This document shows, piece by piece, positions 40,005 through 49,562 of a stretch of DNA of 64,000 bases. Both the position numbers and the translations under genes were made by a program. Source of the stretch: an uncultured Cohaesibacter sp. (GTDB lineage: Bacteria; Pseudomonadota; Alphaproteobacteria; Rhizobiales; Cohaesibacteraceae); the NCBI RefSeq assembly GCF_963664735.1, contig NZ_OY761553.1, forward strand, positions 4,833,001 through 4,897,000, read 5' to 3'. A model generated the notes under the pieces. That model saw only the letters and a list, made by a program, of their open reading frames with translations. It did not search any database and was not told the origin of the DNA. The stretch's first letter is position 1. Each line of letters opens with the position of its first letter.

Positions 40005-41552
40005 ATGAATAATGATATTGTAATTTTCGACACGACCTTGCGTGATGGGGAGCAATCTCCCGGTGCGTCCATGACGCTGGAAGAGAAGTTGCAGGTCGCG
40101 CGCGCTCTGGATGATTTGGGCGTTGATGTAATTGAAGCAGGCTTTCCCATCGCTTCGAACGGCGACTTTGAGGCAGTTAGCGAAATCGCCAAGGTCGTCA
40201 AGAATGCCACGGTTTGCGGTCTGGCCCGCGCTGGTGCCAAAGATATCGACCGTGCCGGTGAAGCAATCAAACATGCTGAAAAGAGCCGTATTCACACTTT
40301 CATTTCCACCAGCCCCGTGCATATGAAATACAAACTGCAAATGGAGCCGGACAGGGTTTACGAGAAGGTGATTGAATCTGTCACCCGTGCGCGTAACTGG
40401 ACCGACGACGTGGAATGGTCCGCTGAAGATGGCACCCGTACGGAATTTGAATTCCTGTGCAAGTGCGTTGAAGCGGCGATCAATGCTGGCGCAACCACCA
40501 TCAACATTCCCGATACGGTTGGCTATACCACGCCGCTCGAAATCGCAGATATGTTCAAGCGCGTGATTGAGAATGTACCCAACTCTGACAAGGCAATTTT
40601 CTCAGCTCACTGCCACAATGATCTGGGAATGGCGGTGGCCAATTCGCTGGCTGCGGCTCGTGGTGGGGCTCGTCAGATTGAATGCACGATCAACGGTCTG
40701 GGTGAACGCGCCGGTAACGCCGCTCTGGAAGAAGTGGTAATGGCAATTCGCACCCGTAACGACATTTTCCCTTACAATACGGGTATCAATACCAAGTTGC
40801 TGACCCGCGCTTCAAAACTGGTTTCTGCTGTTTCTGCTTTTCCTGTGCAATATAACAAGGCAATCGTCGGTAAGAATGCTTTTGCTCATGAGTCCGGAAT
40901 CCATCAGGATGGCATGCTGAAGAATGCCGAGACCTATGAAATCATGAAGCCGAAAGATGTGGGTGTTGGCGGCACCGATCTGGTGATGGGCAAGCATTCC
41001 GGGCGCCATGCCTTCAAGCAGAAGCTGGATCAGTTGGGCTATCACTTGGGTGAGAATGCTTTTCAGGATGCCTTCAACCGCTTTAAGGATCTGGCCGACA
41101 AGAAGAAGAATATCTTCGACGAAGATATCGAGGCTCTGGTCGATGATGAAGTTGGCGCAGCTTCCGACAAGATCAAGGTCATTGCCATGACTGTTATTGC
41201 GGGCACCAGTGGCGTTCAGAAAGCTATCGTGACGTTGGATATGGACGGTACGCACGTGACCAAGGAAGCAACCGGCGATGGTCCTGTCGATGCAATCTTC
41301 AACGCTATCAAGCAGATGATCCCGCACAAAGCGCGCCTGATGCTGTATCAGGTAAGCGCGGTGACGGCCGGAACCGATGCGCAGGCTGAGGTTTCCTGTC
41401 GACTGCGCGAGGGCGAACACACTGTTACGGGCCGCTCTGCCGATACTGATACCATGGTGTCTTCTGCCAAGGCTTATGTTTCTGCACTCAACAAGCTGAT
41501 GGTGCGCCGCGAGAAGGAAATTCACCACGCACAGAAATCGACGGAGAATTAA
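40005..41552 (+). CDS. leuA: 2-Isopropylmalate synthase LeuA
   Basis: LeuA condenses 2-oxoisovalerate and acetyl-CoA, the committed step to leucine. The 515-residue protein has the HMGL-like barrel with IFDTTLRDGEQSPGASM, EAGFP, FSAHCHNDLGMAVANSLAA and INGLGERAGNAALEEVVM. The C-terminal LeuA dimer/allosteric domain follows (from about residue 365). The ATG at 40005 is favoured because AGGA lies 8 nt upstream; the ATG at 39996 overlaps this Shine-Dalgarno. Leucine feedback inhibition is expected from the family. Confidence 0.96.
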   Translation: MNNDIVIFDTTLRDGEQSPGASMTLEEKLQVARALDDLGVDVIEAGFPIASNGDFEAVSEIAKVVKNATVCGLARAGAKDIDRAGEAIKHAEKSRIHTFISTSPVHMKYKLQMEPDRVYEKVIESVTRARNWTDDVEWSAEDGTRTEFEFLCKCVEAAINAGATTINIPDTVGYTTPLEIADMFKRVIENVPNSDKAIFSAHCHNDLGMAVANSLAAARGGARQIECTINGLGERAGNAALEEVVMAIRTRNDIFPYNTGINTKLLTRASKLVSAVSAFPVQYNKAIVGKNAFAHESGIHQDGMLKNAETYEIMKPKDVGVGGTDLVMGKHSGRHAFKQKLDQLGYHLGENAFQDAFNRFKDLADKKKNIFDEDIEALVDDEVGAASDKIKVIAMTVIAGTSGVQKAIVTLDMDGTHVTKEATGDGPVDAIFNAIKQMIPHKARLMLYQVSAVTAGTDAQAEVSCRLREGEHTVTGRSADTDTMVSSAKAYVSALNKLMVRREKEIHHAQKSTEN

Positions 41553-41578
41553 AGCCTCGTCAATTGCTTGACATATCA

Positions 41579-41610
41579 GGAGGGTAGACTGTGTCTCCCT
41601 CCTTTTTTTA
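41579..41610 (+). terminator. Intrinsic terminator of leuA
   Basis: Stem GGAGGG-AGAC/GTCT-CCCTCC with a 3-nt loop and one bulge, followed by TTTTTTT. Confidence 0.88.
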
Positions 41611-41624
41611 TGCGGTTTATGTTT

Positions 41625-42089
41625 CTATGCGCTCGGGGCCATCAAGAGATGGGATGTGCATTCTGTGCAGTCGGAGCTGCCAAAGCCGGGCAGGGGAATG
41701 GTGAAACCATCCTGATCTTCCAAGTGTGATGCCAGATCGCATTCTGTTCCGTTGAGCCAAGCCCACACACGCAAGGAACTGGCGCGGATAGTCAATTGAT
41801 CTACATGCCAGCGGATAGACTTTTCTTTTGCAAGATGGCGGGCCAGTCTGGCTCTCAGCCCTCCCGGGCCATGGGCGCTGCCTGCATAGCAATAAAGACC
41901 CGGTGGCAGGATGACAGGTTCGGGGCGCTCGATTTTTGTGCGTCGGGGTAACATCATCGCCACCAGATAGACGCCTCCGGCATTGGGGCATTTGTTGAGT
42001 GCTCGACGGTCCCCTGCGAAAACGGGTGGAGGCATTTCTTCGAGCGCTGCGGCAAGCGCCTTGTTGGCAAGTATGTGGCTTTGGTACAT
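41625..42089 (-). CDS. DUF123 (GIY-YIG-like) protein
   Basis: A 154-residue protein of the DUF123 family, related to GIY-YIG nuclease domains. The conserved core is visible: GVYLVAMML, GLYCYAGSAHGPGGLRARLARHLAKEKSIRWHVDQLT, ECDLASHL and LPGFGSSDCTECTSHLLM. In related proteins the domain is fused to endonuclease III or stands alone; no activity is established. Start ATG at 42089, 6 bp after the stop of the downstream-transcribed EamA gene, so the two are probably an operon. Confidence 0.85.
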   Translation of the reverse strand: MYQSHILANKALAAALEEMPPPVFAGDRRALNKCPNAGGVYLVAMMLPRRTKIERPEPVILPPGLYCYAGSAHGPGGLRARLARHLAKEKSIRWHVDQLTIRASSLRVWAWLNGTECDLASHLEDQDGFTIPLPGFGSSDCTECTSHLLMAPSA

Positions 42090-42095
42090 CGTGAT

Positions 42096-43049
42096 CTAGT
42101 GATGGGTAGGAGGATGGAGTTTACGCTCTTTGCCAAGCTTAGCTTCTCGGCGCATAATATAAAAGGTGGACGCGAAGATGATGATTGCGCCGGCCCACGT
42201 GTAAGCGTCAGGCCATTCGTCAAACATGACCCACCCCAAAGCTGCGGACAAGACGAGGCGCAAATAGTCAAAGGGAGCCAATGCCGTCGCTTCGGCTCGT
42301 TTGAAAGAATGAAGCGTCAGCCATTGCGCATAGCTTGCCAGAACGCCGATCAGTGCCATCAGACCAAATTGATGCAGCGTCATTGGTTTCCAATTGATCC
42401 ATGCCAGAGGGACCAGCGCCAGCCCGATGACGATGGCTTGGTAGGTAACAATGATGGTTGGCCTGTCATAGCGCAAATGAATGCGGACGATTGTCTGGTT
42501 ACCAGCAACCAGAGCAGCACCAGCCAGCGCCAGGAGCAAATTCTGGTCAATCCCACCCAGGCCAGCCGCAAGAAGCTCAGAGGGGCGGGCGATGATCAAG
42601 ACACCTATGAAGCCGACCACGAGCGCGCCAATACGGCGCAGGCCCACGGCTTCTTTCAAAAACAGCACCGCGAAGATGGTCAGAAAGAAAGTCCGCGTAA
42701 AGCTCATCGTGGTGGCGGTGGCCAGTGGCAACTCAATGATCGCAGTAAACCCAGCGAGAATGCTCAGATAGGTGAAAAAGGCGCGGAACAGGAACAGGTC
42801 CTTGCGATGGATTGCCAGATCTCCGTGAGCAGATTTCAGCATGGGGGGAAGAAGAAACAGGATCATCCAGGCCTGTCTTATGACGATAATCTGACTGACA
42901 TGCAGGCTCTGCCCCAGTTCCTTTACGATGCCTGCCTGCAAGGTGAACCCGATCATCGCAATGAACATCACCAGTACCGCTTGCAGAAAGCTTGGCATGG
43001 CGTCAAAGGCCGCAAGAGAATTTGAGATTTTATTTCGTAAGGTCGTCAT
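42096..43049 (-). CDS. EamA/DMT-superfamily transporter
   Basis: A ten-helix inner-membrane protein of 317 residues with two EamA repeats (first repeat ...LATATTMSFTRTFFLTIFAVLFLKEAVGLRRIGALVVGFIGVLII; second ...ALAPFDYLRLVLSAALGWVMFDEWPDAYTWAGAIIIFASTFYI). Members export metabolites such as amino acids; the substrate is not predictable. It shares a promoter region with a second, divergent EamA gene at 43394. Confidence 0.88.
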   Translation of the reverse strand: MTTLRNKISNSLAAFDAMPSFLQAVLVMFIAMIGFTLQAGIVKELGQSLHVSQIIVIRQAWMILFLLPPMLKSAHGDLAIHRKDLFLFRAFFTYLSILAGFTAIIELPLATATTMSFTRTFFLTIFAVLFLKEAVGLRRIGALVVGFIGVLIIARPSELLAAGLGGIDQNLLLALAGAALVAGNQTIVRIHLRYDRPTIIVTYQAIVIGLALVPLAWINWKPMTLHQFGLMALIGVLASYAQWLTLHSFKRAEATALAPFDYLRLVLSAALGWVMFDEWPDAYTWAGAIIIFASTFYIMRREAKLGKERKLHPPTHH

Positions 43050-43393
43050 AGAGAAGGAAGCTCTGTATAAGCTGCCCTGATCCAGTCAAACGAAGTTTTC
43101 GGTTTGATGGAAAGCTGGCTTCGGATGGAAGTCGTTGAGTATCACAACTTTCTGACCTTGTAAATTAGCTCGCCGGATATGAGAAAAAGCATTAATGGTT
43201 TCAGATATTTGCAGCTATTGTGGAGGGAGAACGATTTTCACGATCGTCATCTGGAAGGGTGTGGTTGAAGATAAAGTGCTTGATATTTGCCACAAAGCAT
43301 GACGAAATTGTTACATCTCGCCTCGCTCAAACGCACCAGTTTGTTTTCTTCGCCTGCCTATCTTTCTGGGATGCTTCTTGAATTCAATTTTGC
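43050..43393. other. Divergent intergenic region
   Basis: 344 bp between two divergent EamA transporter genes. I see no ORF, hairpin or known operator beyond presumptive promoters. Confidence 0.4.
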
Positions 43394-44329
43394 ATGACAG
43401 AAAAACCGAAAGTCCCGCCCGCCATGAACGCCCTTTACGGCATCGGTTTGAAAATTCTCTCGACAGTATTTTTCGCAGTAATGCTGGGATTGATCAAATA
43501 TACGTCAACCACCATGCCGATTGGTGAAATCATTTTCGCCCGATGTTTCTTTGCTTTGCTTCCTCTGGTGGTGGTGACGGCTTGGCAAAGTGATTGGCGA
43601 GACTGTATCAGGACGAAAAATCCTTGGGCGCATGTGCGGCGGTCAGTCGTCGGTACAACATCCATGTTTTGCTGGTTCACTTCGGTATCGTTGCTTCCTT
43701 TGCCGGAATCAACTGCCATATCCTTCCTGAGCCCTCTCATGATTGTCGCAATGGCTGCCTTGTTCTTGAAAGAGGTGGTCAAGGCCTATCGCTGGACGGC
43801 GGTCGGGGTCAGCCTCATCGGCGTGTTGATCATCCTGTCTCCCCGTTTGGCGGGATCGACGGGGGATGTTGGCTTGTTGGGCGCCGTGCTTTGCCTCAGC
43901 TCTACAGTTCTTACGGGATTGGCGGGCATTCTGATCCGCCAGATGACAAAGACTGAGAATAACTCGGCCATTATTTTCTACTTTTTTGTTACGGCATCCT
44001 GCTTCTCTTTGGTGACGATCTATTGGGGATGGAGCATTCCTGATGTGAAAACCTTTATTCTCATGTTCCTTGCGGGTGTGTTGGGAGGGGTGGGGCAGAT
44101 TCTGATGACCAAGTCTTATAGCGTTGCCGAAGCTTCGCTTGTCGCTCCTTTCGACTATGTGAATGTGGTTTGGAATGTTGTCATCAGCATCGTGATCTTT
44201 GGCGAATATCCTAGCCAAGCCGTCATCATCGGTGGCGGCATTGTTGTCCTGTCGGGCATGTTTGTTGTCTATCGCGAACGGCAGCTCGGAGTTTCGAGAA
44301 AAGCCGAGCGGCAAAACAAGGCGCTGTAG
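43394..44329 (+). CDS. EamA/DMT-superfamily transporter
   Basis: A 311-residue, ten-helix membrane protein. The conserved EamA end-of-repeat motifs are visible: SFLSPLMIVAMAALFLKEVVKAYRWTAVGVSLIGVLII and SLVAPFDYVNVVWNVVISIVIFGEYPSQAVIIGGGIVVLSGMFVVYRE. It resembles the RhaT/YdcZ-like exporters found widely in Rhizobiales. It is divergent from and homologous to the gene at 42096, so the pair may be an ancient duplication. Confidence 0.88.
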   Translation: MTEKPKVPPAMNALYGIGLKILSTVFFAVMLGLIKYTSTTMPIGEIIFARCFFALLPLVVVTAWQSDWRDCIRTKNPWAHVRRSVVGTTSMFCWFTSVSLLPLPESTAISFLSPLMIVAMAALFLKEVVKAYRWTAVGVSLIGVLIILSPRLAGSTGDVGLLGAVLCLSSTVLTGLAGILIRQMTKTENNSAIIFYFFVTASCFSLVTIYWGWSIPDVKTFILMFLAGVLGGVGQILMTKSYSVAEASLVAPFDYVNVVWNVVISIVIFGEYPSQAVIIGGGIVVLSGMFVVYRERQLGVSRKAERQNKAL

Positions 44330-44503
44330 ATGGGCTATTGCCGTCAATTTTCTCGCCCTTTGTGAACAGGGTGAGGGTTCTTGGGCGCAATATGGAAAAA
44401 CCGTAAGTATTTATCGTGCATTTGCTTCGATTGTCACAAAAGTGAGATAGCCCGTTCTTAAAAGTGGCGAAAACTTTTATGGAACGTGAATCAGAGCAGG
44501 CAC

Positions 44504-45313
44504 ATGAATCAGTCCAGCGAAGAAGGGCTTTACAAGCATCGGACAATGTTCATCTCCGATGTTCATTTGGGAAGCCGTGGCTGTCAGGCAGAAATGCTGC
44601 TTGAATTCCTAAAATACCATGATGCAGACGTTATCTATCTGGTTGGCGATATTGTTGATGGCTGGCGCTTGCAAGCGCGTTGGCATTGGCCGCAGTTGCA
44701 TAATGATGTCGTGCAGAAACTGCTTCGCAAGGCCAGAAAAGGCGCGCGTGTAGTTTACGTACCGGGAAACCACGACGAGTTTCTGCGCAGCTATTATGGT
44801 GCCCATTTCGGTGGTGTTGAAGTCAAGGAACATGACATTCACGAAACGGCTGATGGACGCCGGCTGCTGGTCATTCACGGCGACCAGTATGATATGGTTG
44901 TGCGCCACGCCAAATGGCTCGCTCATCTGGGCGATTGGGCCTACAGCTTCGCGCTTGGTGTCAACACTGTGCTGAATGTTCTGCGCCGCAAGCTGGGTTT
45001 CAGCTATTGGTCTCTGTCTGCATGGGCCAAAATGAAGGTCAAGAATGCTGTGAACTTCATCGGCACTTTCGAGGAAACGCTCTCGCAGGAAGCCGTCAAG
45101 TTCAATGTCGACGGCGTGATTTGCGGGCACATCCACCATGCCGAAATGCACGAGAAATTCGGTATTTCCTATTTCAATACTGGGGACTGGGTCGAAAGCT
45201 GCACAGCTATCGTCGAGCATCAAGACGGGCGGTTTGAATTAATCCGCTGGAGTGAAGAATGCAAAACCGTTCCCGAGTTCAACAATCCAACTTCGACCAA
45301 GGCGCTTGCATGA
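44504..45313 (+). CDS. UDP-2,3-diacylglucosamine diphosphatase-like metallophosphoesterase
   Basis: A calcineurin-like phosphoesterase of the LpxH type, 269 residues. The metal-binding motifs are FISDVHLGSRG, YLVGDIVDGWRL, VPGNHDEFLR, VIHGDQYD and GVICGHIHHAEMH. LpxH hydrolyses UDP-diacylglucosamine in lipid A synthesis, but many alphaproteobacteria use LpxI instead, so this enzyme may have another lipid-related substrate. The ATG at 44504 has GAGCAGG upstream; a GTG at 44486 is an alternative. The stop overlaps the start of the next gene (ATGA). Confidence 0.8.
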   Translation: MNQSSEEGLYKHRTMFISDVHLGSRGCQAEMLLEFLKYHDADVIYLVGDIVDGWRLQARWHWPQLHNDVVQKLLRKARKGARVVYVPGNHDEFLRSYYGAHFGGVEVKEHDIHETADGRRLLVIHGDQYDMVVRHAKWLAHLGDWAYSFALGVNTVLNVLRRKLGFSYWSLSAWAKMKVKNAVNFIGTFEETLSQEAVKFNVDGVICGHIHHAEMHEKFGISYFNTGDWVESCTAIVEHQDGRFELIRWSEECKTVPEFNNPTSTKALA

Positions 45314-46317
45314 GTGGACTTCTAATCGTAACGGATGCCTGGCATCCCCAAGTAAATGGTGTTGTTCGTTCACTTGATCGTCTGGGTCAGGAATTAAGGT
45401 TGAAAGGAATGGAGGTGCATTATTTGACACCTCTGGATTTCAAGACTGTGCCTTGTCCAACCTATCCGGAAATCCGCCTGTCGCTGACCATGGGTTATGG
45501 TGTGGCCAAAAAGATTGATGAAATCAATCCTGACTATGTTCACATTTCAACTGAAGGCCCACTGGGCTTTTGGGCACGTCGCTTTTGTCGCCAGAGAAAC
45601 CAGGCTTTTACGACCTCTTATCACACGCGTTTTCCAGAATATCTAGCTGCCCGGTTCCCGGTTCCGTTGTCGCTTTCCTATGCGGCCCTGCGGTGGTTTC
45701 ATAATCCGGGTAGCTGTTGCATGGTGGCTACTCCTAGCTTGAAGCGGGATCTTGATGCGCGCGGGTTCAGTAATTTGCGCTACTGGGGGCGTGGTGTTGA
45801 TCTTGAGCTGTTCCATCCGCGAGAAAAGAAGGTGCTGGATTTCCCCGGACCTTTGCTGCTCTATGTCGGGCGCGTTGCGGTTGAAAAGAATATCGAAGCA
45901 TTTCTGAAGCTCGATGTTGAGGGAACCAAGATTGTTGTTGGGGATGGACCTCAAAAAGAGGAATTGCATCAGCGCTATCCCGAGGTGCAATTCCTTGGTC
46001 TGAAGGAAGGGGAAGAGTTGGCGGAAATCTATGCTTCCTGCGATATTTTCGTCTTCCCTTCAAAGACAGATACCTTCGGGATTGTTCTTCTGGAAGCGTT
46101 GGCATCGGGGCTGCCTGTTGCTGCGTATCCGGTGATGGGCCCGGTTGATGTGATCGGTGACAGCGGCGTGGGCGCCTTGAATGACGATTTGGAAGCTGCC
46201 GTTCATGATGCGCTAAAAATTGATCCTCAGCTATGTCTGGACTATGCCCAGCATTATAGCTGGGAGGCGAGTGCTGAGCAGTTCATGTCCAACATCACCA
46301 AGATACACCCGGAATAA
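45310..46317 (+). CDS. GT4-type glycosyltransferase
   Basis: A 335-residue GT-B glycosyltransferase with the N-terminal domain (LLIVTDAWHPQVNGVVRSLDRLGQELR) and the C-terminal nucleotide-sugar domain (LLLYVGRVAVEKNIEAFLKLD, VGDGPQKEEL, FVFPSKTDTFGIVLLEALASGLPVAA). The GxxxEKN and DTFGxVxLEA segments resemble the plant SQD2-like and MgtA-like lipid glycosyltransferases. It starts with ATGA overlapping the previous stop, so it is translationally coupled to the phosphoesterase and probably acts on the same lipid pathway. Confidence 0.87.
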   Translation: MSGLLIVTDAWHPQVNGVVRSLDRLGQELRLKGMEVHYLTPLDFKTVPCPTYPEIRLSLTMGYGVAKKIDEINPDYVHISTEGPLGFWARRFCRQRNQAFTTSYHTRFPEYLAARFPVPLSLSYAALRWFHNPGSCCMVATPSLKRDLDARGFSNLRYWGRGVDLELFHPREKKVLDFPGPLLLYVGRVAVEKNIEAFLKLDVEGTKIVVGDGPQKEELHQRYPEVQFLGLKEGEELAEIYASCDIFVFPSKTDTFGIVLLEALASGLPVAAYPVMGPVDVIGDSGVGALNDDLEAAVHDALKIDPQLCLDYAQHYSWEASAEQFMSNITKIHPE

Positions 46318-46493
46318 GAATGTTACCTATGCGCGCTATGTGCTTAGGCACTTGGTGAGCCCCTTTCAAGACAGCATTGTCCTTTGGACGGCGCAAGGTT
46401 ATCGCTTGGCATTGAAGGTTTGCCAGGCGATGGCCTTTTTTCATATTCTGATTGTTGTGAGAAGCTTAAGCTTGGCTCAAATCCGGCTGAGGT

Positions 46494-47099
46494 CTAGATG
46501 GTTTTCAGCACCCATGACAGGATATCGGTCAGGACGGCATTGAGCGCTTTGTCCATGGCCGCAACGCCCTTTGCTGGTGTTGCTGAGCCTGCGGGCTCTG
46601 TTGCGTCGAATTGGCGAGAGGCAACCACGCGTCCGGTTCGGTCATTGATGATTTTGACCGACAGTGCGATATGGGCTTCTGGGCTGCTCGTATCTCTGAC
46701 TTCAAAAGCGCGAACGGACGTGGCAAGCTTGTAATCAACGACGACGCCGTCACCCGGTTTTACGACGGAACGAATACGGTTTGAATTCTCAAAGGTCTGA
46801 ACCAGTTTGTCCTGCAGCACATTGGGCAGGTTGTCGCTCCATTGAGCATCGCCAAAATAGGTGATTTCTGCGGAATCCGGACGGACGACAATCATTTCGC
46901 TGTCAAGCGACTTCAAAGCAGTTGGAATGGCAACTAGCAGCTGAGCATTGCTGCGGCCCTTAAGGTTCTGGAACTCAACAGGGGCGCTCAAGTCATAGGT
47001 TGTCAGTTCCTTGCTGCTGCCGATCACAGAGCAGGATGCGAGCCACATAGCAAAGCAAATTGAAGTCGCAATGCGGATATATCGGGTCGCAGAAATCAA
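46494..47099 (-). CDS. ABC-type transport auxiliary lipoprotein (MlaB/PqiC-like)
   Basis: A 201-residue lipoprotein of the ABC-transport auxiliary family. The lipobox FAMWLASC gives a diacylated Cys after a short signal peptide, and the mature domain reads ELTTYDLSAPVEFQNLKGRSNAQLLVAIPTALKSLDSEMIVVRP... These proteins are outer-membrane-side partners of MCE transporters. The proposed TTG start at 47099 has GAGGT 8 nt upstream; a TTG at 47123 is an alternative. It follows the MCE gene in the same operon, after a 215-bp gap. Confidence 0.8.
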   Translation of the reverse strand: MISATRYIRIATSICFAMWLASCSVIGSSKELTTYDLSAPVEFQNLKGRSNAQLLVAIPTALKSLDSEMIVVRPDSAEITYFGDAQWSDNLPNVLQDKLVQTFENSNRIRSVVKPGDGVVVDYKLATSVRAFEVRDTSSPEAHIALSVKIINDRTGRVVASRQFDATEPAGSATPAKGVAAMDKALNAVLTDILSWVLKTI

Positions 47100-47338
47100 A
47101 AGAATTACCTCAGCAATAATCAAATTTACTTGGTGCCTACATTACCTCAGAAATAAAAACTGCCAACCGGTTTTTCACTAATAATGCCGATTTTCTTTAG
47201 TGTTTTAAACATGTCGTACAAATTCGGATGTAAAATCAACCGTATTTGATTGTCATGAATAAAAATATGCCAGCGGTCAGTAGTTGTTTCCAAGTGTTGC
47301 TATTGTTGCAATCTTGTCGTTAATGTCGTCTGAATGAA

Positions 47339-48736
47339 TTAGTATCTTTGATTGAACCTTTTCACTTTGTTGCCTCCAAAGATCACGCTTGAAGGGTCTT
47401 TTTCCAACTTGTCTACGGCTCCTTCAACGCGCTTTATTGTGCGTCTTGCATCGGAAACCATCGCTTCAACCTCTCTCAAGCCTCGACCCGAGAATCGGGC
47501 AAGGCCATTGGAGATTTCATCTGCGCGGCTGTCAAATTTGTCTGCCACACTGCGAATAGACCTTGCTGCCAGAGTGACTTCTTCGATAACGCCTTTGCCT
47601 CCCTCTTCATCGGAGAGAATACCATCGACTTTGCCCAAGATGCCATCAATTCGCTTGGACGAATTGTTCAGGCGGGCAGCAAGTTCCTTGGCGTCGGTCA
47701 CGATTGCGTTGAAATCCTCCGTCCGGGTGGCCATGGATTGAGAGAAAGTATTGATATTCGCGGACGCCATTTTCGCATTTGCCAGAATAGCATCAATGTC
47801 GCTTGAGGATTCTTCCAGAGAACTTGCAAAGGACTGCAAGGAACTGACCGCAGAGCGGATTACTTCAGGATCTACACTTTCAACCAGTTTGTTGATTCTG
47901 CCCAAAGAGCCATTGAGGTTGGTCGAGAATTCATTGATCCCCTTGGCAGCTTCAGACGCATCGGCAACGATGGTATCGAACTTGTCCGAGGTTGAAACCA
48001 GATTGTCGCTGAATTTCTCGATATTGGAAACACTGGTCTTGATGCTTTGAGGATCGACCGAGGCGAGCAATGTGTCTGCACGATCGCTCAGTCCCTCCAG
48101 ACGCTTTGACAAAGATGTCAGCCCTTTGGCCGCGTCAGACGCATCGCTGAGGAACGTACCGATATTTTCGGAGTTGTCGTTAAGGGCGGTTGTGAAATTC
48201 TCGATATTCTTGATTGTCGTTGCTACGCCATCCTTGTTGTTGTCGACGACATCTTCGACCTTGGACAAGACCCGATCAGCACGGGACATGATCTGCCTTG
48301 CTCCTTTCATCAAATCTTCAAATGACGAGCTTTTGGCAATCAACTCCGGAACCTTATTCTGATCGAGAAGATCGGGAAGATCAGGGCTGCCGCCCTTTAT
48401 TTCGATGGTGCCGACACCTGTCAGCCCCTGAAAAGACAGGCTGACGTCACTATCGCTCTTGAGCGGGATATCCGAGAAGACTTGCAGGCTTGTTTTTACA
48501 TAGCGGGGATTATTGGGGTCATATTCCAGTTTTTGAACAGAGCCCACCTTGATGCCATTGAACATAACCGCTCCACCGCGGTTGAGGCCAGCAACAGAAC
48601 CTTCAAAGCGCACGATGACCGCTTTCGTTGGCCGCGCCTCATCATATTTGGCAATCCAGTAAATGAAGCCAAACCCGACTGCTGTCAGAATCAGTGTGAA
48701 CAGGCCGATGGCCACATAATTGGCTTTTGTTTCCAT
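47339..48736 (-). CDS. mlaD: MlaD/MCE-domain lipid transport protein
   Basis: A 465-residue membrane-anchored substrate-binding protein of the Mla/MCE phospholipid transport system. An N-terminal helix (YVAIGLFTLILTAVGFGFIYWIA) is followed by the MCE domain (VRFEGSVAGLNRGGAVMFNGIKVGSVQKLEYDP...GLTGVGTIEIKGGSPDLP). A long helical tail of about 330 residues with DNA-encoded repeats follows (...SDAAKGLTSLSKRLEGLSDRADTLLASVDP...). The tail is much longer than E. coli MlaD and is typical of alphaproteobacterial MCE proteins. The ATPase gene lies 3 bp upstream. Confidence 0.92.
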   Translation of the reverse strand: METKANYVAIGLFTLILTAVGFGFIYWIAKYDEARPTKAVIVRFEGSVAGLNRGGAVMFNGIKVGSVQKLEYDPNNPRYVKTSLQVFSDIPLKSDSDVSLSFQGLTGVGTIEIKGGSPDLPDLLDQNKVPELIAKSSSFEDLMKGARQIMSRADRVLSKVEDVVDNNKDGVATTIKNIENFTTALNDNSENIGTFLSDASDAAKGLTSLSKRLEGLSDRADTLLASVDPQSIKTSVSNIEKFSDNLVSTSDKFDTIVADASEAAKGINEFSTNLNGSLGRINKLVESVDPEVIRSAVSSLQSFASSLEESSSDIDAILANAKMASANINTFSQSMATRTEDFNAIVTDAKELAARLNNSSKRIDGILGKVDGILSDEEGGKGVIEEVTLAARSIRSVADKFDSRADEISNGLARFSGRGLREVEAMVSDARRTIKRVEGAVDKLEKDPSSVIFGGNKVKRFNQRY

Positions 48737-48739
48737 GTT

Positions 48740-49552
48740 TCAGCTCTTGTCCCATTGTCTGATAGCGCGTTTGCCAGTGAAATAGCTTTTGATCCACGGA
48801 TGCGTATTCTTCTGCAATTCATGCATGGATCCGATTGCCAGAACTCGGCGCTCTGCAAGAACGGCGATTCTGTCGCAAGCCTGGCTAAGGCTATCCAAAT
48901 CATGAGTTACCATAAAAACGGTCAGACCCAAAGTGTCTCTCAGGGTCGAAATCAATTCATCGAATTCTTCAGCACTGATCGGATCCAGACCCGATGTTGG
49001 CTCGTCCAGAAATAGCAGTTGCGGGTCAAGCGCCAGAGCGCGTGCGAGTGCTGCGCGCTTGATCATGCCGCCAGAAAGTTCTGAAGGAAATTTATGCGCG
49101 GCATCAGGCGTCAGCCCGACCAGTTCCAGTTTGGATATGGCCAGCTCGTCCATCAATCTTTGCGGCAGCGAATAATATTCCCGCATGGGCACCTGAATAT
49201 TCTGCAAAACAGAGAGGGATGAAAAGAGAGCCCCATGCTGGAAGAGAACGCCGAGGCGCCGTTCGATTGCCAATTGTGCCGAGCGGGACAGGTGTTCCAT
49301 ATCCTGCCCAAACATGATGAACTGTCCGGTCTGTCGCTGCAGCAAGCCAAGAATACTGCGCAAGAGAACACTTTTGCCGGTTCCCGATGCGCCTACGATG
49401 CCCAGAATTTCACCGTGCTTTACATCCAGATCCAGATTTTCCAGAACAAGCCGTGAATCGAAGCCGACGGTCAGTCCGCGCACAGACAATAGGGGGGAAG
49501 CATCCTTGCTGTTGTTTGGTCCGCTCTGATATTGCTGGTTGTGTGCTGGCAT
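48740..49552 (-). CDS. mlaF: ABC transporter ATP-binding protein (MlaF)
   Basis: The ATPase of the Mla lipid transporter, 270 residues. Walker A is GASGTGKSVLLRSILG, the signature is ELSGGMIKRAALARAL, Walker B is LLFLDEPTSGLDPI, and the H-loop is VTHDLDS. The Ser-Gly-Gly-Met signature is typical of MlaF. It lies between mlaE and mlaD, with short gaps (3 and 10 bp), so the three genes are one operon. Confidence 0.95.
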   Translation of the reverse strand: MPAHNQQYQSGPNNSKDASPLLSVRGLTVGFDSRLVLENLDLDVKHGEILGIVGASGTGKSVLLRSILGLLQRQTGQFIMFGQDMEHLSRSAQLAIERRLGVLFQHGALFSSLSVLQNIQVPMREYYSLPQRLMDELAISKLELVGLTPDAAHKFPSELSGGMIKRAALARALALDPQLLFLDEPTSGLDPISAEEFDELISTLRDTLGLTVFMVTHDLDSLSQACDRIAVLAERRVLAIGSMHELQKNTHPWIKSYFTGKRAIRQWDKS

Positions 49553-49562
49553 GGCTTTCTCC

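Noticed and set aside
39839-40270. A minus-strand frame overlapping the leuA leader and start
   Set aside because: It is antisense to leuA, has no recognisable domain, and the plus strand explains the region.
46425-46445. Possible terminator AAGG..CCTT after the glycosyltransferase gene
   Set aside because: The stem is short with G-U pairs and mismatches, so I could not support it, although a T-run follows.
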